A DNA stretch of 64,000 nt from CAZYQW01 sp964649825. GTDB lineage: Bacteria > Planctomycetota > B15-G4 > JADJEK01. The stretch is from assembly GCA_964649825.1 (NCBI GenBank), contig CAZYQW010000049.1, positions 1 to 64,000 of the forward strand. Reading direction: 5' to 3'. The notes below the pieces were generated by a model. It did not search any database. It was not told the origin of the DNA and saw only the letters and a program-made list of their open reading frames with translations. The position numbers and the translations under genes are program-made. This document shows, piece by piece, positions 1 through 8,615 of this stretch; positions within the stretch are counted from its first letter, which is position 1, and each line of letters starts with the position of its first letter.

Positions 1-23
1 CGTTTCTCCGGGGCCCTCGTCAT

Positions 24-88
24 CGCTTGCTGCGTTGCTCCTCCTCGACGTATCTCGAATACGCGGTCGTCGTCGCGCCTTGCCAGCG
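24..88. repeat. possible palindromic intergenic repeat at left edge
   Basis: Non-coding stretch before the first gene. It is centred on a perfect inverted repeat, CGTAT/ATACG around a TCGA core (49-63), flanked by the C/T-rich TGCGTTGCTCC and by GCGCCTTGCC. The layout resembles dispersed palindromic intergenic repeats of other bacterial genomes, but I see only this copy here, so the call is inference. Nothing else is recognisable in 1-208. Confidence 0.25.
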
Positions 89-208
89 ACGACGATGACC
101 TCCGGATAATCCACCAACAATCTGAATCACACCACTAGGGACGTGACTCCGAGTTCTCGTGGATTCTCCTGGGGCGCTCGGCACGTGATCCTGGAACCAC
201 GCCTGGAA

Positions 209-727
209 TCACTGATCGGGACCGGGCGGGACGCCCGCCGGGGACGGCCGCGGGCTGGAGTCCGCGACCGCCGTGTTCTGGAAGGTGCGGATCCACCATC
301 GCGCCCTCTCCTTGGTCAGGACGCTCAGTCCGATCTGCCGCTCCGGGGGACGCTGGCTGCCGTCGTCGAGCACGAACGGTCCCACCGTCATCTCCACCCG
401 CGCGACGGCTACGTCGGGCCGCAGGAAGAGCACGTCGATGTCTCCGGTCTCCATGACCGCCGCGCGGAGCGCGGTGCGGAAGACCTCATGAACCAAGGGG
501 CGGTCCTCCGGCAGCCGCCAGCGCCGGCCGCGCACGTTCACGAGGACCGCGTCCGGCGCGTAGAGAGCGAGGTATCCGTCCGCGTCCTTGCGGTTGAAGC
601 ACTCCGCGCTCCGGAGGAGCACGACCCGCACCGCTGCCTCGTCGGCCGCGACGGAGTCGGGGCGTGGAGACTCGACGCCGCGGCAAGCGACGAGGCCAGC
701 GAGCAAAAGGAACGGACGGATGCGCAT
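209..727 (-). CDS. lipoprotein with SnoaL/NTF2-like (SgcJ/EcaC-type) domain
   Basis: Predicted 172-aa exported lipoprotein. The start at 727 is chosen because it yields a signal sequence (MRIRPFLLLAGLVAC) ending in a lipobox-like LVAC; an upstream in-frame ATG at 877 would add about 50 Arg-rich residues typical of antisense reading. After the lipobox comes a single domain of about 125 residues with features of the SnoaL/DUF4440 cone fold: an FNRKDADGYLALYAPDAV helix-strand motif near the start, and a WWIRTFQNT strand near the end. Members of this fold bind small hydrophobic ligands or act as scaffolds, and many lack catalytic activity. No active-site assignment is possible. It lies 146 bp downstream of the Ser/Thr kinase gene on the same strand. 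The Pro-rich C-terminal tail (SPRPSPAGVPPGPDQ) is probably disordered. Confidence 0.7.
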   Translation of the reverse strand: MRIRPFLLLAGLVACRGVESPRPDSVAADEAAVRVVLLRSAECFNRKDADGYLALYAPDAVLVNVRGRRWRLPEDRPLVHEVFRTALRAAVMETGDIDVLFLRPDVAVARVEMTVGPFVLDDGSQRPPERQIGLSVLTKERARWWIRTFQNTAVADSSPRPSPAGVPPGPDQ

Positions 728-873
728 CGTGCCATCCAGATCGAGGGTCGCCCCGGGTCCGAATCGTATCCGTCTCGGACCCGGCGAGCGCGACGTTCGC
801 CGCGTTCGCCGGGTCGACGACCACCGCACAGGGGCTCCCGGGATCGTGAAGCTGGCTCCGACCCGGCGCGCGT

Positions 874-1899
874 TCATCTCGCGTCGATCACGACCGACGG
901 TGCGGAGCCGGCGGAGGAGGACGCGTCGGGCGGGGTCGAGGGCCGAAGCGCGGCCCGACGCAGGTCATCGGCGAGAGAGCGCGCGCTCACGTACCGGTGG
1001 GTCGGATCCTTCTCGAGCAGCTTCAGGACGATCGTCTCGAGATCGACGCCGAGCGGCTCGCGCGCGGTGCCCGGTCGATCCGGCGGATCCTCACGCACGA
1101 TGCGGCTCGCCTCGACGATCGTCCTGCGTCGCACGTCGTAAGGGAGCTTGCCGCACAGGAGCTCGAACAGCACGACGCCGAGCGCGTAGAGGTCGGTCCT
1201 CGCGTCGACGCGGGTCGGGTCGCCCTCGAGCTGCTCGGGGCTCATGTACTGAACGGTTCCGAGGATCTGCCCGATCTCGGTCTGGATCGTCGATCCGTTG
1301 GGATCGCTCGCCAGCCGCCGTGCCACGCCGTAGTCGATCACCTTGGGCCGGCCGTGACGGTCCACGAGGATGTTCGCCGGCTTCAGATCGCGATGGATCA
1401 CGCCACGCCGATGTCCGTGGTCGACTGCGTCCAGGACCTCCAGGAACAGCGTGATCCGCGCGGCGATCGGCAGCCGTTCGCGCGCCGCGTACTCCGTGAT
1501 CGCGACGCCCCCGTCGACGTACTCCATCACGAAGAACGGCACCGGACCGATGCCGCCGTCGCCCGGGGCGGGCACGTGAGTCCCCGCCGCGAACACGCGC
1601 GCGATCCCAGGGTGCTCCATCCGCGCGAGGAGCTGCGACTCGTGCTCGAACCGTCGCGAGAGCGCACGCGAGGCGATGCCATACCGCATGACCTTCAGCG
1701 CCACGCGCCGCCCCGGCTGGTCCGGATGGTCTGGCTCGGCCTCGAAGACCGTGCCCATCCCGCCGCGTCCCAGCTCCCGTACGATGCGATAGCCGGCGAT
1801 CCTCTTGGGCAACTCGGCGCCGCGCGCCGGGCGGGGCAGCACCACCGAGTCGTCGTCGACGTCGACGAACACCGTCGGATCGGTTGTATCGACCTTCAT
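874..1899 (-). CDS. soluble Ser/Thr protein kinase (Hanks type)
   Basis: 341-aa cytoplasmic protein kinase. The glycine loop is GRGGMG (about 44-49), the ATP-binding Lys lies in VALKVM (about 69), the catalytic loop is HRDLKPANIL (169-178), the metal-binding motif is DYG in place of DFG (189-191), and GTVQYMSPEQ forms the activation and P+1 region. The kinase domain fills residues 36-315. The protein stops soon afterwards in a Ser/Pro-rich tail, with no transmembrane helix and no sensor domain, unlike PknB-type receptor kinases. All catalytic residues are present, so it should be active; DYG is a tolerated variant. A short GGGAG lies about 12 nt before the ATG. The lipoprotein gene follows on the same strand and the MFS gene precedes it 145 bp upstream. 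The substrate is unknown. Confidence 0.9.
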   Translation of the reverse strand: MKVDTTDPTVFVDVDDDSVVLPRPARGAELPKRIAGYRIVRELGRGGMGTVFEAEPDHPDQPGRRVALKVMRYGIASRALSRRFEHESQLLARMEHPGIARVFAAGTHVPAPGDGGIGPVPFFVMEYVDGGVAITEYAARERLPIAARITLFLEVLDAVDHGHRRGVIHRDLKPANILVDRHGRPKVIDYGVARRLASDPNGSTIQTEIGQILGTVQYMSPEQLEGDPTRVDARTDLYALGVVLFELLCGKLPYDVRRRTIVEASRIVREDPPDRPGTAREPLGVDLETIVLKLLEKDPTHRYVSARSLADDLRRAALRPSTPPDASSSAGSAPSVVIDAR

Positions 1900-2044
1900 C
1901 GTTCGCTCACACTCCCGGCCTCCAAGAGGAGGCGCACGCGTTCAACGTTCCTCGGCTCGCCGATGTTGGTCCGATTGGAGTCTCATCTTTCGAGGCGGCG
2001 TCACCCGAGATGAGTCGGAACGACCGCATTCGAGGCGAGGGACG

Positions 2045-3337
2045 TCACCCCGAACGACGCTTCGCCCGTGTCGCGAGGAACCAGATGCATCCGGGGATGA
2101 TCAGCGATCCCCCGGCCAGGGCGGCCAGCCGGCGCGGAGACCACCCGAGCTCGTCCAATGCGAATCCAGTGCCGTACGTGACCGCGCAGAAGACGACCGT
2201 GAACAACGCGAGCTCGGCCGAGAAGACCCGGCCGCGCAGTTCGTCGGGCACCCTGAGCTGCAGGAGCACGGTGCTGAACACCCAGTTCACGCTCGTGCCG
2301 ACGTGCGCGCAGAGGAGGAGCAGGAGCGCGACCCACAGCCGCTCGGCGCGGCTGAACAGGACGAGGAAGAGCGCGGCCTGCATGAAACCGAAGCCGATCA
2401 GGCGCCGCATCGCCGGTTCGTGGTAGCCGCTGATCGCGCGGCCCAAGAACGGCCCGAGCGCGGTGCCGATCCCACGCGCCCCGAAAAGGAGTCCGATCCC
2501 CGCCGCCGCTTTCCCGGCGACCGAGAACTCGCGCTCGCCGAGCACGGTGAGCAGCAGGACCATCCCGCCGGCCAGACCGACCCCGCTCTTCACCAGCACG
2601 AGCGAGCCGACCGCGCGCTCGCGGATCACGTACGCGAGCCCATCCTTCAAGTCGACGAAGCCTCGCGTCCAACTCAGGGCGTCGACGCGGCCCGGGCGGC
2701 TCTCGATCGCGATCCTCCCGATCAACGCGGCGGACGCCAGGAACGTGAGCGAGTCGAGGACGAACGCGACGTCCGTACCGAACGCGGCGATGACGAGGCC
2801 GCCCAACGCCGAGCCGAACGCGAGGGTCAACGACCACGTCACCGACATCAACGCGTTCGCGGACAGGAGTTCCTCCTTCGTCACCAGGTTCGGCAACACG
2901 GCCGAACGCGCCGGCTCGAAGAACGCGCTGATCGACACCTGGATCAGGACGAGCCCATAGATCAGCGGCACGAACGACGCATCGCGCGCGAGGAGGAAGA
3001 ACGGGACGGTCGCCGCTCGCAGCACGTCGGCGAGGATCATGATGCGGCGGCGATCGAAGCGATCGACGAGGACGCCCGCGAACGGCGCGACGAACAGGCT
3101 CGGCAGCATGCGCAGGATCAGCGACGCCGCGATCATCTGGCCCGAACCGGTCAGATCGAGCAGGAGCGTCATCACTGCGACGTGGTTCAGCCAGTCGCCC
3201 AGGCCGCTGACCGCCTGCCCGTACCAAAGCAGGCGGAATCGACGGTGGCTCCGCAGGAGGCTGACGATTCCACGAACTCCGGGATCCCTCAAGGGCGCTC
3301 CTGGACGGCCGCGGCGGCTCGCGACGGCGTTTTCCAT
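2045..3337 (-). CDS. MFS transporter (EntS/MFS_3-like exporter)
   Basis: 430-aa integral membrane protein with about 12 hydrophobic segments. After a short cytoplasmic N-terminus (LLRSHRRFRLLWYGQAVSG) comes the family pattern of helix 1, and the helix 2-3 loop DRFDRRRIM matches the MFS motif A (GxLxDRxGRR). A central SRPGRVDALSW loop separates the two six-helix halves, and LRGRVFSAE in the C-terminal half mirrors motif A. This subgroup (MFS_3, EntS-related) usually exports small molecules by proton antiport; the substrate cannot be read. The start at 3337 is chosen over the upstream ATG at 3430 because the extra segment is Pro-rich and would run into the divergent SDR gene's promoter region. 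The divergent spacer is 104 bp. Confidence 0.85.
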   Translation of the reverse strand: MENAVASRRGRPGAPLRDPGVRGIVSLLRSHRRFRLLWYGQAVSGLGDWLNHVAVMTLLLDLTGSGQMIAASLILRMLPSLFVAPFAGVLVDRFDRRRIMILADVLRAATVPFFLLARDASFVPLIYGLVLIQVSISAFFEPARSAVLPNLVTKEELLSANALMSVTWSLTLAFGSALGGLVIAAFGTDVAFVLDSLTFLASAALIGRIAIESRPGRVDALSWTRGFVDLKDGLAYVIRERAVGSLVLVKSGVGLAGGMVLLLTVLGEREFSVAGKAAAGIGLLFGARGIGTALGPFLGRAISGYHEPAMRRLIGFGFMQAALFLVLFSRAERLWVALLLLLCAHVGTSVNWVFSTVLLQLRVPDELRGRVFSAELALFTVVFCAVTYGTGFALDELGWSPRRLAALAGGSLIIPGCIWFLATRAKRRSG

Positions 3338-3441
3338 CGGAGGCGGCGGCGGCGATCGACATGGAACGATAGGATTCGCGGGCCCGGCGAAGAAGCCCGA
3401 GCATTCCTGCGAGGACCGAACGCGATGCACGAGGACCGACC

Positions 3442-4209
3442 GTGAGCGACGCTCATCTCTCCAGCCGGAACGCCGTGGTCACCGGCGCGACGAGCGGGAT
3501 CGGCCGCGCGACGGCCGCGACCTTCGTCCGTGAGGGCGCGCGCGTCTTCGCGATCGGACGCGACGAACGCGCGCTCACCGGGCTGAGAACCGAGCTCGGC
3601 GATGCGGTGGTGACGCATCGCGCCGACCTAGACGTTGAAGACGAGCGCGCTGCGCTCGTCGCCGCGGCGCGTGCACGACTCGGGTCGATCCACGTCCTCG
3701 TCAACGCGGCCGGGATCCTCGAACCGGGGACGATCACCGACACGAGCCTCGCGCACTTCGATCGGACGATGAACGTGAACGTCCGCGCGCTCTACGACCT
3801 CTGCCACCGATTCGCCCCCGACCTGATCGCCTCCCGCGGAAACATCGTGAACGTCTCCTCGGTGGCTGGCTCGCGCGCCTTCCCGGGCGTGACCGCGTAC
3901 TGCGTGAGCAAGGCGGCGGTCGACCAAATCACGCGCTGCGCGGCCCTCGAGCTGGCCGAGAAGGGCGTGCGAGTCAACGCCGTCAACCCCGGCGTCGTCG
4001 TCACCGAGATCCACAAACGGGGCGGCATGTCGGAGGAGCAGTACGCGGCGTTTCTGGAGCGAAGCCGCGAGACGCACCCGCTCGGCCGAGTCGGCACGGC
4101 GCAAGAGGTGGCGGAGTTGATCGCCTATCTCGCGTCGGACCGCGCGGGATGGATCACCGGCGCGACGTACGCCATCGACGGTGGCCGTGCCGAGACCTGC
4201 GCGCGGTGA
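3442..4209 (+). CDS. SDR family NAD(P)-dependent oxidoreductase
   Basis: 255-aa classical short-chain dehydrogenase with a GTG start. Cofactor-binding TGATSGIG is at 14-21, ADLDV at 61-65, NAAG at 88-91, the catalytic Ser in NVSSVAG (about 139-140), and the catalytic Tyr153/Lys157 in YCVSK. It ends with the usual ITGATYAIDGG segment of FabG-like enzymes. Length and all motifs are normal for the family, which reduces ketones or oxidises alcohols in fatty-acid, sugar or secondary metabolism. The cofactor is probably NADP(H) or NAD(H): an Arg at 40 (AIGRDER) after beta-2 favours NADP, as inference. Transcribed divergently from the MFS gene; no operon partner downstream, since the next gene is convergent. 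Confidence 0.9.
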   Translation: MSDAHLSSRNAVVTGATSGIGRATAATFVREGARVFAIGRDERALTGLRTELGDAVVTHRADLDVEDERAALVAAARARLGSIHVLVNAAGILEPGTITDTSLAHFDRTMNVNVRALYDLCHRFAPDLIASRGNIVNVSSVAGSRAFPGVTAYCVSKAAVDQITRCAALELAEKGVRVNAVNPGVVVTEIHKRGGMSEEQYAAFLERSRETHPLGRVGTAQEVAELIAYLASDRAGWITGATYAIDGGRAETCAR

Positions 4210-4287
4210 TCCGCTGATTCACCGGTGAGCACGCCGGCGAGCACCCGCAACCCAACACACACGTCGGCTGTTCTCCTGCGGAGAGGC

Positions 4288-5796
4288 TCAGCGCTCGGAG
4301 TAGCTTCCGCCCGTCTCCTTCGCCAGACGCTCGAGGAACGACCGGGCGTGATCCGTCGGCTGGAGCGCGACGGCCGAGATCGCCACGCGGCGCAGCCGAT
4401 TCATCCGTCCGACGTGATGCCGGATCCGTGAGAAATACTCGTACTTCCCGATCGAGGGCGCGCCGTCGGAGAGCAGCACGATCGTGTCCGCGTCAGGATC
4501 AGCGAGCGCGACCTCCAACGCGTCGTAGAGGTTCGTGTAGCCCTTCGGACCGGCGCCCTTCAGGAACTTGATCGCGTCGTCGACGTTCTTCGCGTTGACC
4601 GGCACGAGCGCGTCCTTCCACGACCGCGGCTCGTCGCCGAACGCCACCACGTTGAACGTCGCAGCCTCGGGCATGGCCTCGAGCGCCTCGCGCAGCGCGT
4701 CGCGCGCCCCGTCGATCTTCGGTCGCCCGGACGCGTCGGGATCGCGCATCGAGCCCGAGAAGTCGATCACGAAGACCACGCGATCGCTCACGATCGGCGT
4801 CCCGTAGAAGCGGACGCGACTGCGCCGGCCCGTTGGATCGCCCGGCTGGGCCGGTTGGGCGGAGCGCGTCGCCGGGACCTCGAACCCGTCCCCGTAGTGC
4901 TCCCACCACTCCTTCCAGCTCTTCGGATCGTCCGGCAGCTCCATCGCGGTCACCTCGCGAAGCACGGAGAACACGAGGTCGACGACGCGGCCGCGCGGAT
5001 GCTCGAGGAGCGCGATCAGCGCCGGGATCGGCTCGGGCCTCCGAACGACCCGCGCCACTTCGATTCCGGCGAGCGTCGCGGCCCGCAGGGCCGGATCATC
5101 CACTTGGCGGCGGAGGGCGCCGGCGGCAGCCGCGGCGGCCGCGGCGCGGTCGTGGAAGGCGAGCGACTCGAGAGCCTGCGCGGCCACCGCGTCGTTCGCG
5201 TCGCTGCACAGGCCCGAAAGCGCGTCGGTCACGTCATCCCCGCCGATCCGCGAGAGCGACTCGACGGCGATGACGCGAAGGAGCGGGTCGTCGCCGTCCG
5301 CCACGAGTCGCCGGAGCGGCTCGCCGGCCGACGCGACCTTCACGAGCCCCACCGCCTCCGCCGCGGCCAAGCGAACCTCCCGGTCACGGTCCGCGAGGGC
5401 CTCCACGAGCGCCGCTCCCGCGATCTCGGCCGCGTCGGCACGCATCGCGCCGAGCAGCTCCGCCGCGATCGCACGTTCCATCGGCTTCTTGGACCCGATG
5501 CCGAACTCGACGATCGCCTCGATCACGACGGGTGCCGCCTGCTTCTGCAGCTCGGTGAACGCGACGTCGCGCACGTCGCCGTCGCGATCGGCGGCCGCGA
5601 GCGGGATCAGGAGTCGGACCGCCTCCGACGACGCTGTCCGTGCCGCCTCCTTTGCGCCCTCACGGCGGACGTCCGCGAGACCAGCCTTCAGCTTCTTCTT
5701 CACGTCGGACGGGACGCCGTCGGCGGCCGCGGTTCCCGAGTCGAGGAGGAGCAGGAGGAGCACGGCGAGGATCCCGTTGCACGTCCGCGTCGTCAT
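4288..5796 (-). CDS. exported HEAT-repeat protein with C-terminal VWA domain
   Basis: 502-aa protein. The N-terminus has a signal peptide (leucine run ending in DSGTAAADG). Residues about 30-290 form HEAT-like helical repeats (for example DRDREVRLAAAEAVGLV and DPLLRVIAVESLSRI). Residues about 325-500 form a von Willebrand A domain with an intact MIDAS, DFSGS in VFVIDFSGSM, a downstream GYTNLYDAL and a VLLSDGAPS strand. The architecture suggests metal-dependent ligand binding outside the cytoplasm, with the repeats as scaffold. The start codon overlaps the stop of the 76-aa gene (ATGA), so the two are translationally coupled and part of an operon with the Tat oxidoreductase. Long upstream in-frame reading through those genes is an artefact. 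Confidence 0.85.
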   Translation of the reverse strand: MTTRTCNGILAVLLLLLLDSGTAAADGVPSDVKKKLKAGLADVRREGAKEAARTASSEAVRLLIPLAAADRDGDVRDVAFTELQKQAAPVVIEAIVEFGIGSKKPMERAIAAELLGAMRADAAEIAGAALVEALADRDREVRLAAAEAVGLVKVASAGEPLRRLVADGDDPLLRVIAVESLSRIGGDDVTDALSGLCSDANDAVAAQALESLAFHDRAAAAAAAAGALRRQVDDPALRAATLAGIEVARVVRRPEPIPALIALLEHPRGRVVDLVFSVLREVTAMELPDDPKSWKEWWEHYGDGFEVPATRSAQPAQPGDPTGRRSRVRFYGTPIVSDRVVFVIDFSGSMRDPDASGRPKIDGARDALREALEAMPEAATFNVVAFGDEPRSWKDALVPVNAKNVDDAIKFLKGAGPKGYTNLYDALEVALADPDADTIVLLSDGAPSIGKYEYFSRIRHHVGRMNRLRRVAISAVALQPTDHARSFLERLAKETGGSYSER

Positions 5797-6023
5797 TGCC
5801 TCCCTCCGCTCGAATCGATCGCTTGATGGAGTCGGTCCAGGAGGTCGATCCACGACTGTCGCTTCCCCATCGTGATCGTGCGCAGCTTGCCGTCCTTGGT
5901 CGTCACTTCGAAGCGCCGGATCGTCTGCCCGTCCGGCCCACGCAGGAAGCGGAGGCTCACCTCGGCGACGTTCTCGTGCCGGCTCAACCAATCGAGGCGG
6001 CCGAGCGGGTTCCTTGGATCCAT
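5793..6023 (-). CDS. 76-aa conserved-looking small protein
   Basis: A 76-residue gene between the oxidoreductase (27 bp upstream) and the HEAT-VWA gene, whose start it overlaps by 4 bp. It is soluble and mixed in charge, with an aromatic N-terminal half (LDWLSRHENVAEVSLRFL) and a lysine-rich segment (KDGKLRTITMGKRQSWIDLL). No domain is recognised. The alternating pattern suggests a small beta-rich fold, which is inference. Support for reality is the tight operonic placement, the coupling by overlap and an amino-acid composition unlike the Arg-rich antisense reading frames here. It is probably cytoplasmic because no signal peptide is present, unlike both neighbours. Confidence 0.6.
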   Translation of the reverse strand: MDPRNPLGRLDWLSRHENVAEVSLRFLRGPDGQTIRRFEVTTKDGKLRTITMGKRQSWIDLLDRLHQAIDSSGGRQ

Positions 6024-6050
6024 CGCGTCCTCGTCGCTCGCGCGTTCTTG

Positions 6051-7442
6051 CTACGGTTTCCACGGAAGCTCGAAGCCACGAGCGTACTCCTTCGTCACGA
6101 AGGACCCGGCCGCCCCACTGCCGCGCACCGCGAGCCGCGCCTCGTCCCATTCGATCGTCTGTCCGGCGCGGAGCGCCACGTTGCCGAGCAGGACCGCCTC
6201 GGTGAACGGTCCCGCGGAGTCGAACCCGGACGACGCGGCGACCTCGCCGCGACACGCCTGGATCCATTCGCGCTGGATCAGCTCGTGCCGCGGATACGGC
6301 TCCTCGCCCTCCTCTGCACCGGACGCCACGGGGCGCTCGACGCGGGGCAGCCGGACGGAAGGCGCCTCGAACCCCTCGAACCGCTCCTCCGGGAACAACT
6401 TGTAGCGCGCGCCGTAGTCGTCGTCGGAGTAGAGCACTCCGTCGTCCCCCTCGATGAGGGTCCCACCGGCCGCGAGTTCGAGGCCGGGCACGACGTCGGA
6501 GGGAGGCTTCAGGTCGCCGTCGTACCAGTACAGCTCGACCGGTGGCGACGAGCCCCGCGCCGGGAACGCGTACTTGATCACGGACGACGTGGGTGGCGAG
6601 TCCTCGGTCATTCCGTTGGACTCGAGGACCTCGACCCGCGTCGGAGCGCCCAGCTCGAGCGCCTGGTACGCGAGGTTCATGATGTGGCACGCCATGTCGC
6701 CGAGCGCGCCCGTTCCGTAGTCCCACCATCCGCGCCACGAGAACGGCGCGTACGACGAGTGGTACGGGCGATACGGCGCCGGGCCTTGGAACAGGTCCCA
6801 GCGCAGACGCGACGGGATCGCATCGATCTCGGCTGGACGCTGAACGCCCTGCGCCCAGATCGGGCGGTTCGTCCAGACGTGCACCTTGCGGACCGGACCG
6901 ATCGCGCCGGATTGGATCACCTCGGTCGCCTCGCGGAAGCCATCCATCGCGGTCCCTTGGTTTCCCATCTGCGTGACGACGCCGAACTCGGCGGCGGCCA
7001 ACCGCAGGAGGCGAGCTTCCTCCACGGTGTGCGTCAGGGGTTTTTGGCAATACACGTGCATTCCGCGCTCGATCGCGAGCAGCGCCGGCACTGCGTGCGA
7101 ATGGTCCGGCGTGGCGATGACGACGCCGTCGAGGTCGACTTCGCGGTCGAACAGGTCGCGATAGTCCTCGTACCGGCGCGCGTCCGGGAACATCTCGAAC
7201 GCGCCCTTCCCGCGCTCGGCGTCGACGTCGCAGAGGGCGACGACCTCCGCGCCGGCCCTGACGCACGCCGTGGTGTCGGAGTGACCCTTTCCGCCGCAGC
7301 CGATCACGCCGAGGCGGAACTTCCGGTCCCGCGGGACGGAACCGCGACGCCCCGTCCGGCAGCCGGTGATGAGCGCCGACGCGCCCAGCAGCGCGGACGC
7401 CTTCAGGAAGGCTCGTCGATCCGGAAGGTGGTTCATTGTCAT
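6051..7442 (-). CDS. Tat-exported Gfo/Idh/MocA family oxidoreductase, putative lipoprotein
   Basis: 463-aa NAD(P)-dependent oxidoreductase. The N-terminus carries a twin-arginine signal (DRRAFLK, Arg at 9-10) and a lipobox-like ITGC with Cys28, typical of the exported Gfo/Idh proteins abundant in planctomycetes. A Rossmann fold follows (LGVIGCGGKGH), then ATPDHSHA, and CQKPLTH in place of the family EKP motif (Gln for Glu). The C-terminal GFO/IDH-like domain includes WWDYGTGALGDMACHIMN, the usual metal- or substrate-facing segment with Asp and His. Members oxidise or epimerise sugars and inositols; the substrate is unknown. ATG codons at 7442 and 7436 are both possible starts. First gene of an operon with the 76-aa and HEAT-VWA genes. 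Confidence 0.9.
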   Translation of the reverse strand: MTMNHLPDRRAFLKASALLGASALITGCRTGRRGSVPRDRKFRLGVIGCGGKGHSDTTACVRAGAEVVALCDVDAERGKGAFEMFPDARRYEDYRDLFDREVDLDGVVIATPDHSHAVPALLAIERGMHVYCQKPLTHTVEEARLLRLAAAEFGVVTQMGNQGTAMDGFREATEVIQSGAIGPVRKVHVWTNRPIWAQGVQRPAEIDAIPSRLRWDLFQGPAPYRPYHSSYAPFSWRGWWDYGTGALGDMACHIMNLAYQALELGAPTRVEVLESNGMTEDSPPTSSVIKYAFPARGSSPPVELYWYDGDLKPPSDVVPGLELAAGGTLIEGDDGVLYSDDDYGARYKLFPEERFEGFEAPSVRLPRVERPVASGAEEGEEPYPRHELIQREWIQACRGEVAASSGFDSAGPFTEAVLLGNVALRAGQTIEWDEARLAVRGSGAAGSFVTKEYARGFELPWKP

Positions 7443-7660
7443 CTCTCGACTCAGTACGACGGCCGCCGCGGACTCTCACTTCGACTCGCGGCGCGGGATC
7501 TTGAGGGCCCGCCCAACCATAAGTTCCTGTCTTGGCGAGACACCACTGATCTTCGCGGGGCGGATTGTAGCGGCTCCGCCGTTGCGACCGGCGGTCCCAA
7601 TGCGCTGCGAGCTCGCCGATCGGAAGCTTACGATGGACCGCTCATCCGGAGACCGAACCG

Positions 7661-8350
7661 ATGGGCCGACGCAGGCGTTCGCGTCAATCGATCCTCATCC
7701 TCTCGACCCTGCTCGTCGGCTGCGGCGACTCGCCGCGACCGCGGCTCGAGGCCATCGACCGGCTCCCGCTGCCCGCGCCCGCGCTCGACGGTCCAACCAG
7801 CGTCGAGTCCGCCCTGTCCACGCGCCGTTCCGTCCGGTCCTACTCCACCGAGCCCCCCAGCCTCGCGCAGATCGCCCAGCTCCTGTGGGCCGCCCAGGGG
7901 ATCACCGACGCCGAAGGGCATCGCACCGCGCCGTCAGCGCACGCGTCGTACCCCGTCGAGGTCCACCTCGCCGTCCACCGAGCCGACGGGCTCCCGCCCG
8001 GCCACTACCGCTACGACGCCCCCCACCACCAACTCGAACTCCTCCGCCCCAACGACGTCACCCCGAGCATCGTCGCCGCCGCTGGCCAGGACTGGATCCA
8101 CGCCGCGCCCGCCATCCTCGCGATCGTCGCCGTCGGCGACGAAGCCCGCGTCCAGCATGGTGCCCTCGGCGAGCGCCACGTCCACATCGAAGCCGGCCAC
8201 ATCGCCCAGAACGTCTACCTGCAAGCCACCACCCTCCGACTCGGCACCGTCCTCGTCGGCGGCTTCAACGACGAAGCGCTCGCTCGAGCCCTCGCCCTCC
8301 CCGCCTCGTCCACTCCCCTCGCCCTCATGCCCTTCGGCCGCGTCGACTGA
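7661..8350 (+). CDS. SagB/ThcOx-like nitroreductase-family lipoprotein
   Basis: 229-aa protein. The N-terminus is a signal sequence with lipobox LVGC (about 18-21), so lipid anchoring outside the cytoplasm is predicted. The body is the SagB-type FMN-dependent nitroreductase fold: RRSVRSYSTEPPSLAQIAQLLWAAQG opens it, followed by TAPSAHASYPVEVHL and HIEAGHIAQNVYLQA, the family's FMN-binding and dimer helix. SagB proteins oxidise azolines in peptide natural-product pathways, but stand-alone relatives of unknown role are common and no cyclodehydratase or precursor peptide is seen nearby. A GGAGA Shine-Dalgarno lies upstream of the ATG. FMN use outside the cytoplasm would be unusual, so either the signal is misread or the cofactor is loaded before export. 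Confidence 0.8.
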   Translation: MGRRRRSRQSILILSTLLVGCGDSPRPRLEAIDRLPLPAPALDGPTSVESALSTRRSVRSYSTEPPSLAQIAQLLWAAQGITDAEGHRTAPSAHASYPVEVHLAVHRADGLPPGHYRYDAPHHQLELLRPNDVTPSIVAAAGQDWIHAAPAILAIVAVGDEARVQHGALGERHVHIEAGHIAQNVYLQATTLRLGTVLVGGFNDEALARALALPASSTPLALMPFGRVD

Positions 8351-8402
8351 CTCGACGGCGACTCGCGCGCCGCCCCCGCCACTTGGTCCCGGGCACGGGT
8401 CT

Positions 8403-8443
8403 CGGCGTCGTTCCGGACGACGCGGACAGGAGGAACGACGTCG
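8403..8443. terminator. intergenic hairpin between convergent genes
   Basis: An inverted repeat with arms 8403-8414 and 8432-8443 (CGTCGTTCC/GGAACGACG core plus three outer pairs, one G-T) and a 17-nt loop. It lies between the convergent SagB-like and kinase-AAA-TPR genes, where a bidirectional terminator would be expected. No T-run follows on either strand, so the call is tentative. Nothing else is recognised in 8351-8615. Confidence 0.35.
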
Positions 8444-8615
8444 GTACGCGGCAGCGCGGACGAAGAGTTCTCCAGCGTGACACCGCGTGGAACGGGGACG
8501 GACGGTCGCCGTGCTCCGCCCACCACCACCGCCGAATCCGCGCGCCACGGCGAGGAACGTAGCCCGCGAATCGACCAACGGACCCGCTGGCGCGCCACGG
8601 GATCCGTGTCCCCTC

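Noticed and set aside
4288..7479. A 1063-aa leftward frame running from before the oxidoreductase through the HEAT-VWA gene
   Set aside because: Only its 3' 502 codons show a signal peptide, HEAT repeats and VWA; the 5' part is an Arg-rich shadow of the oxidoreductase and small gene in another frame.
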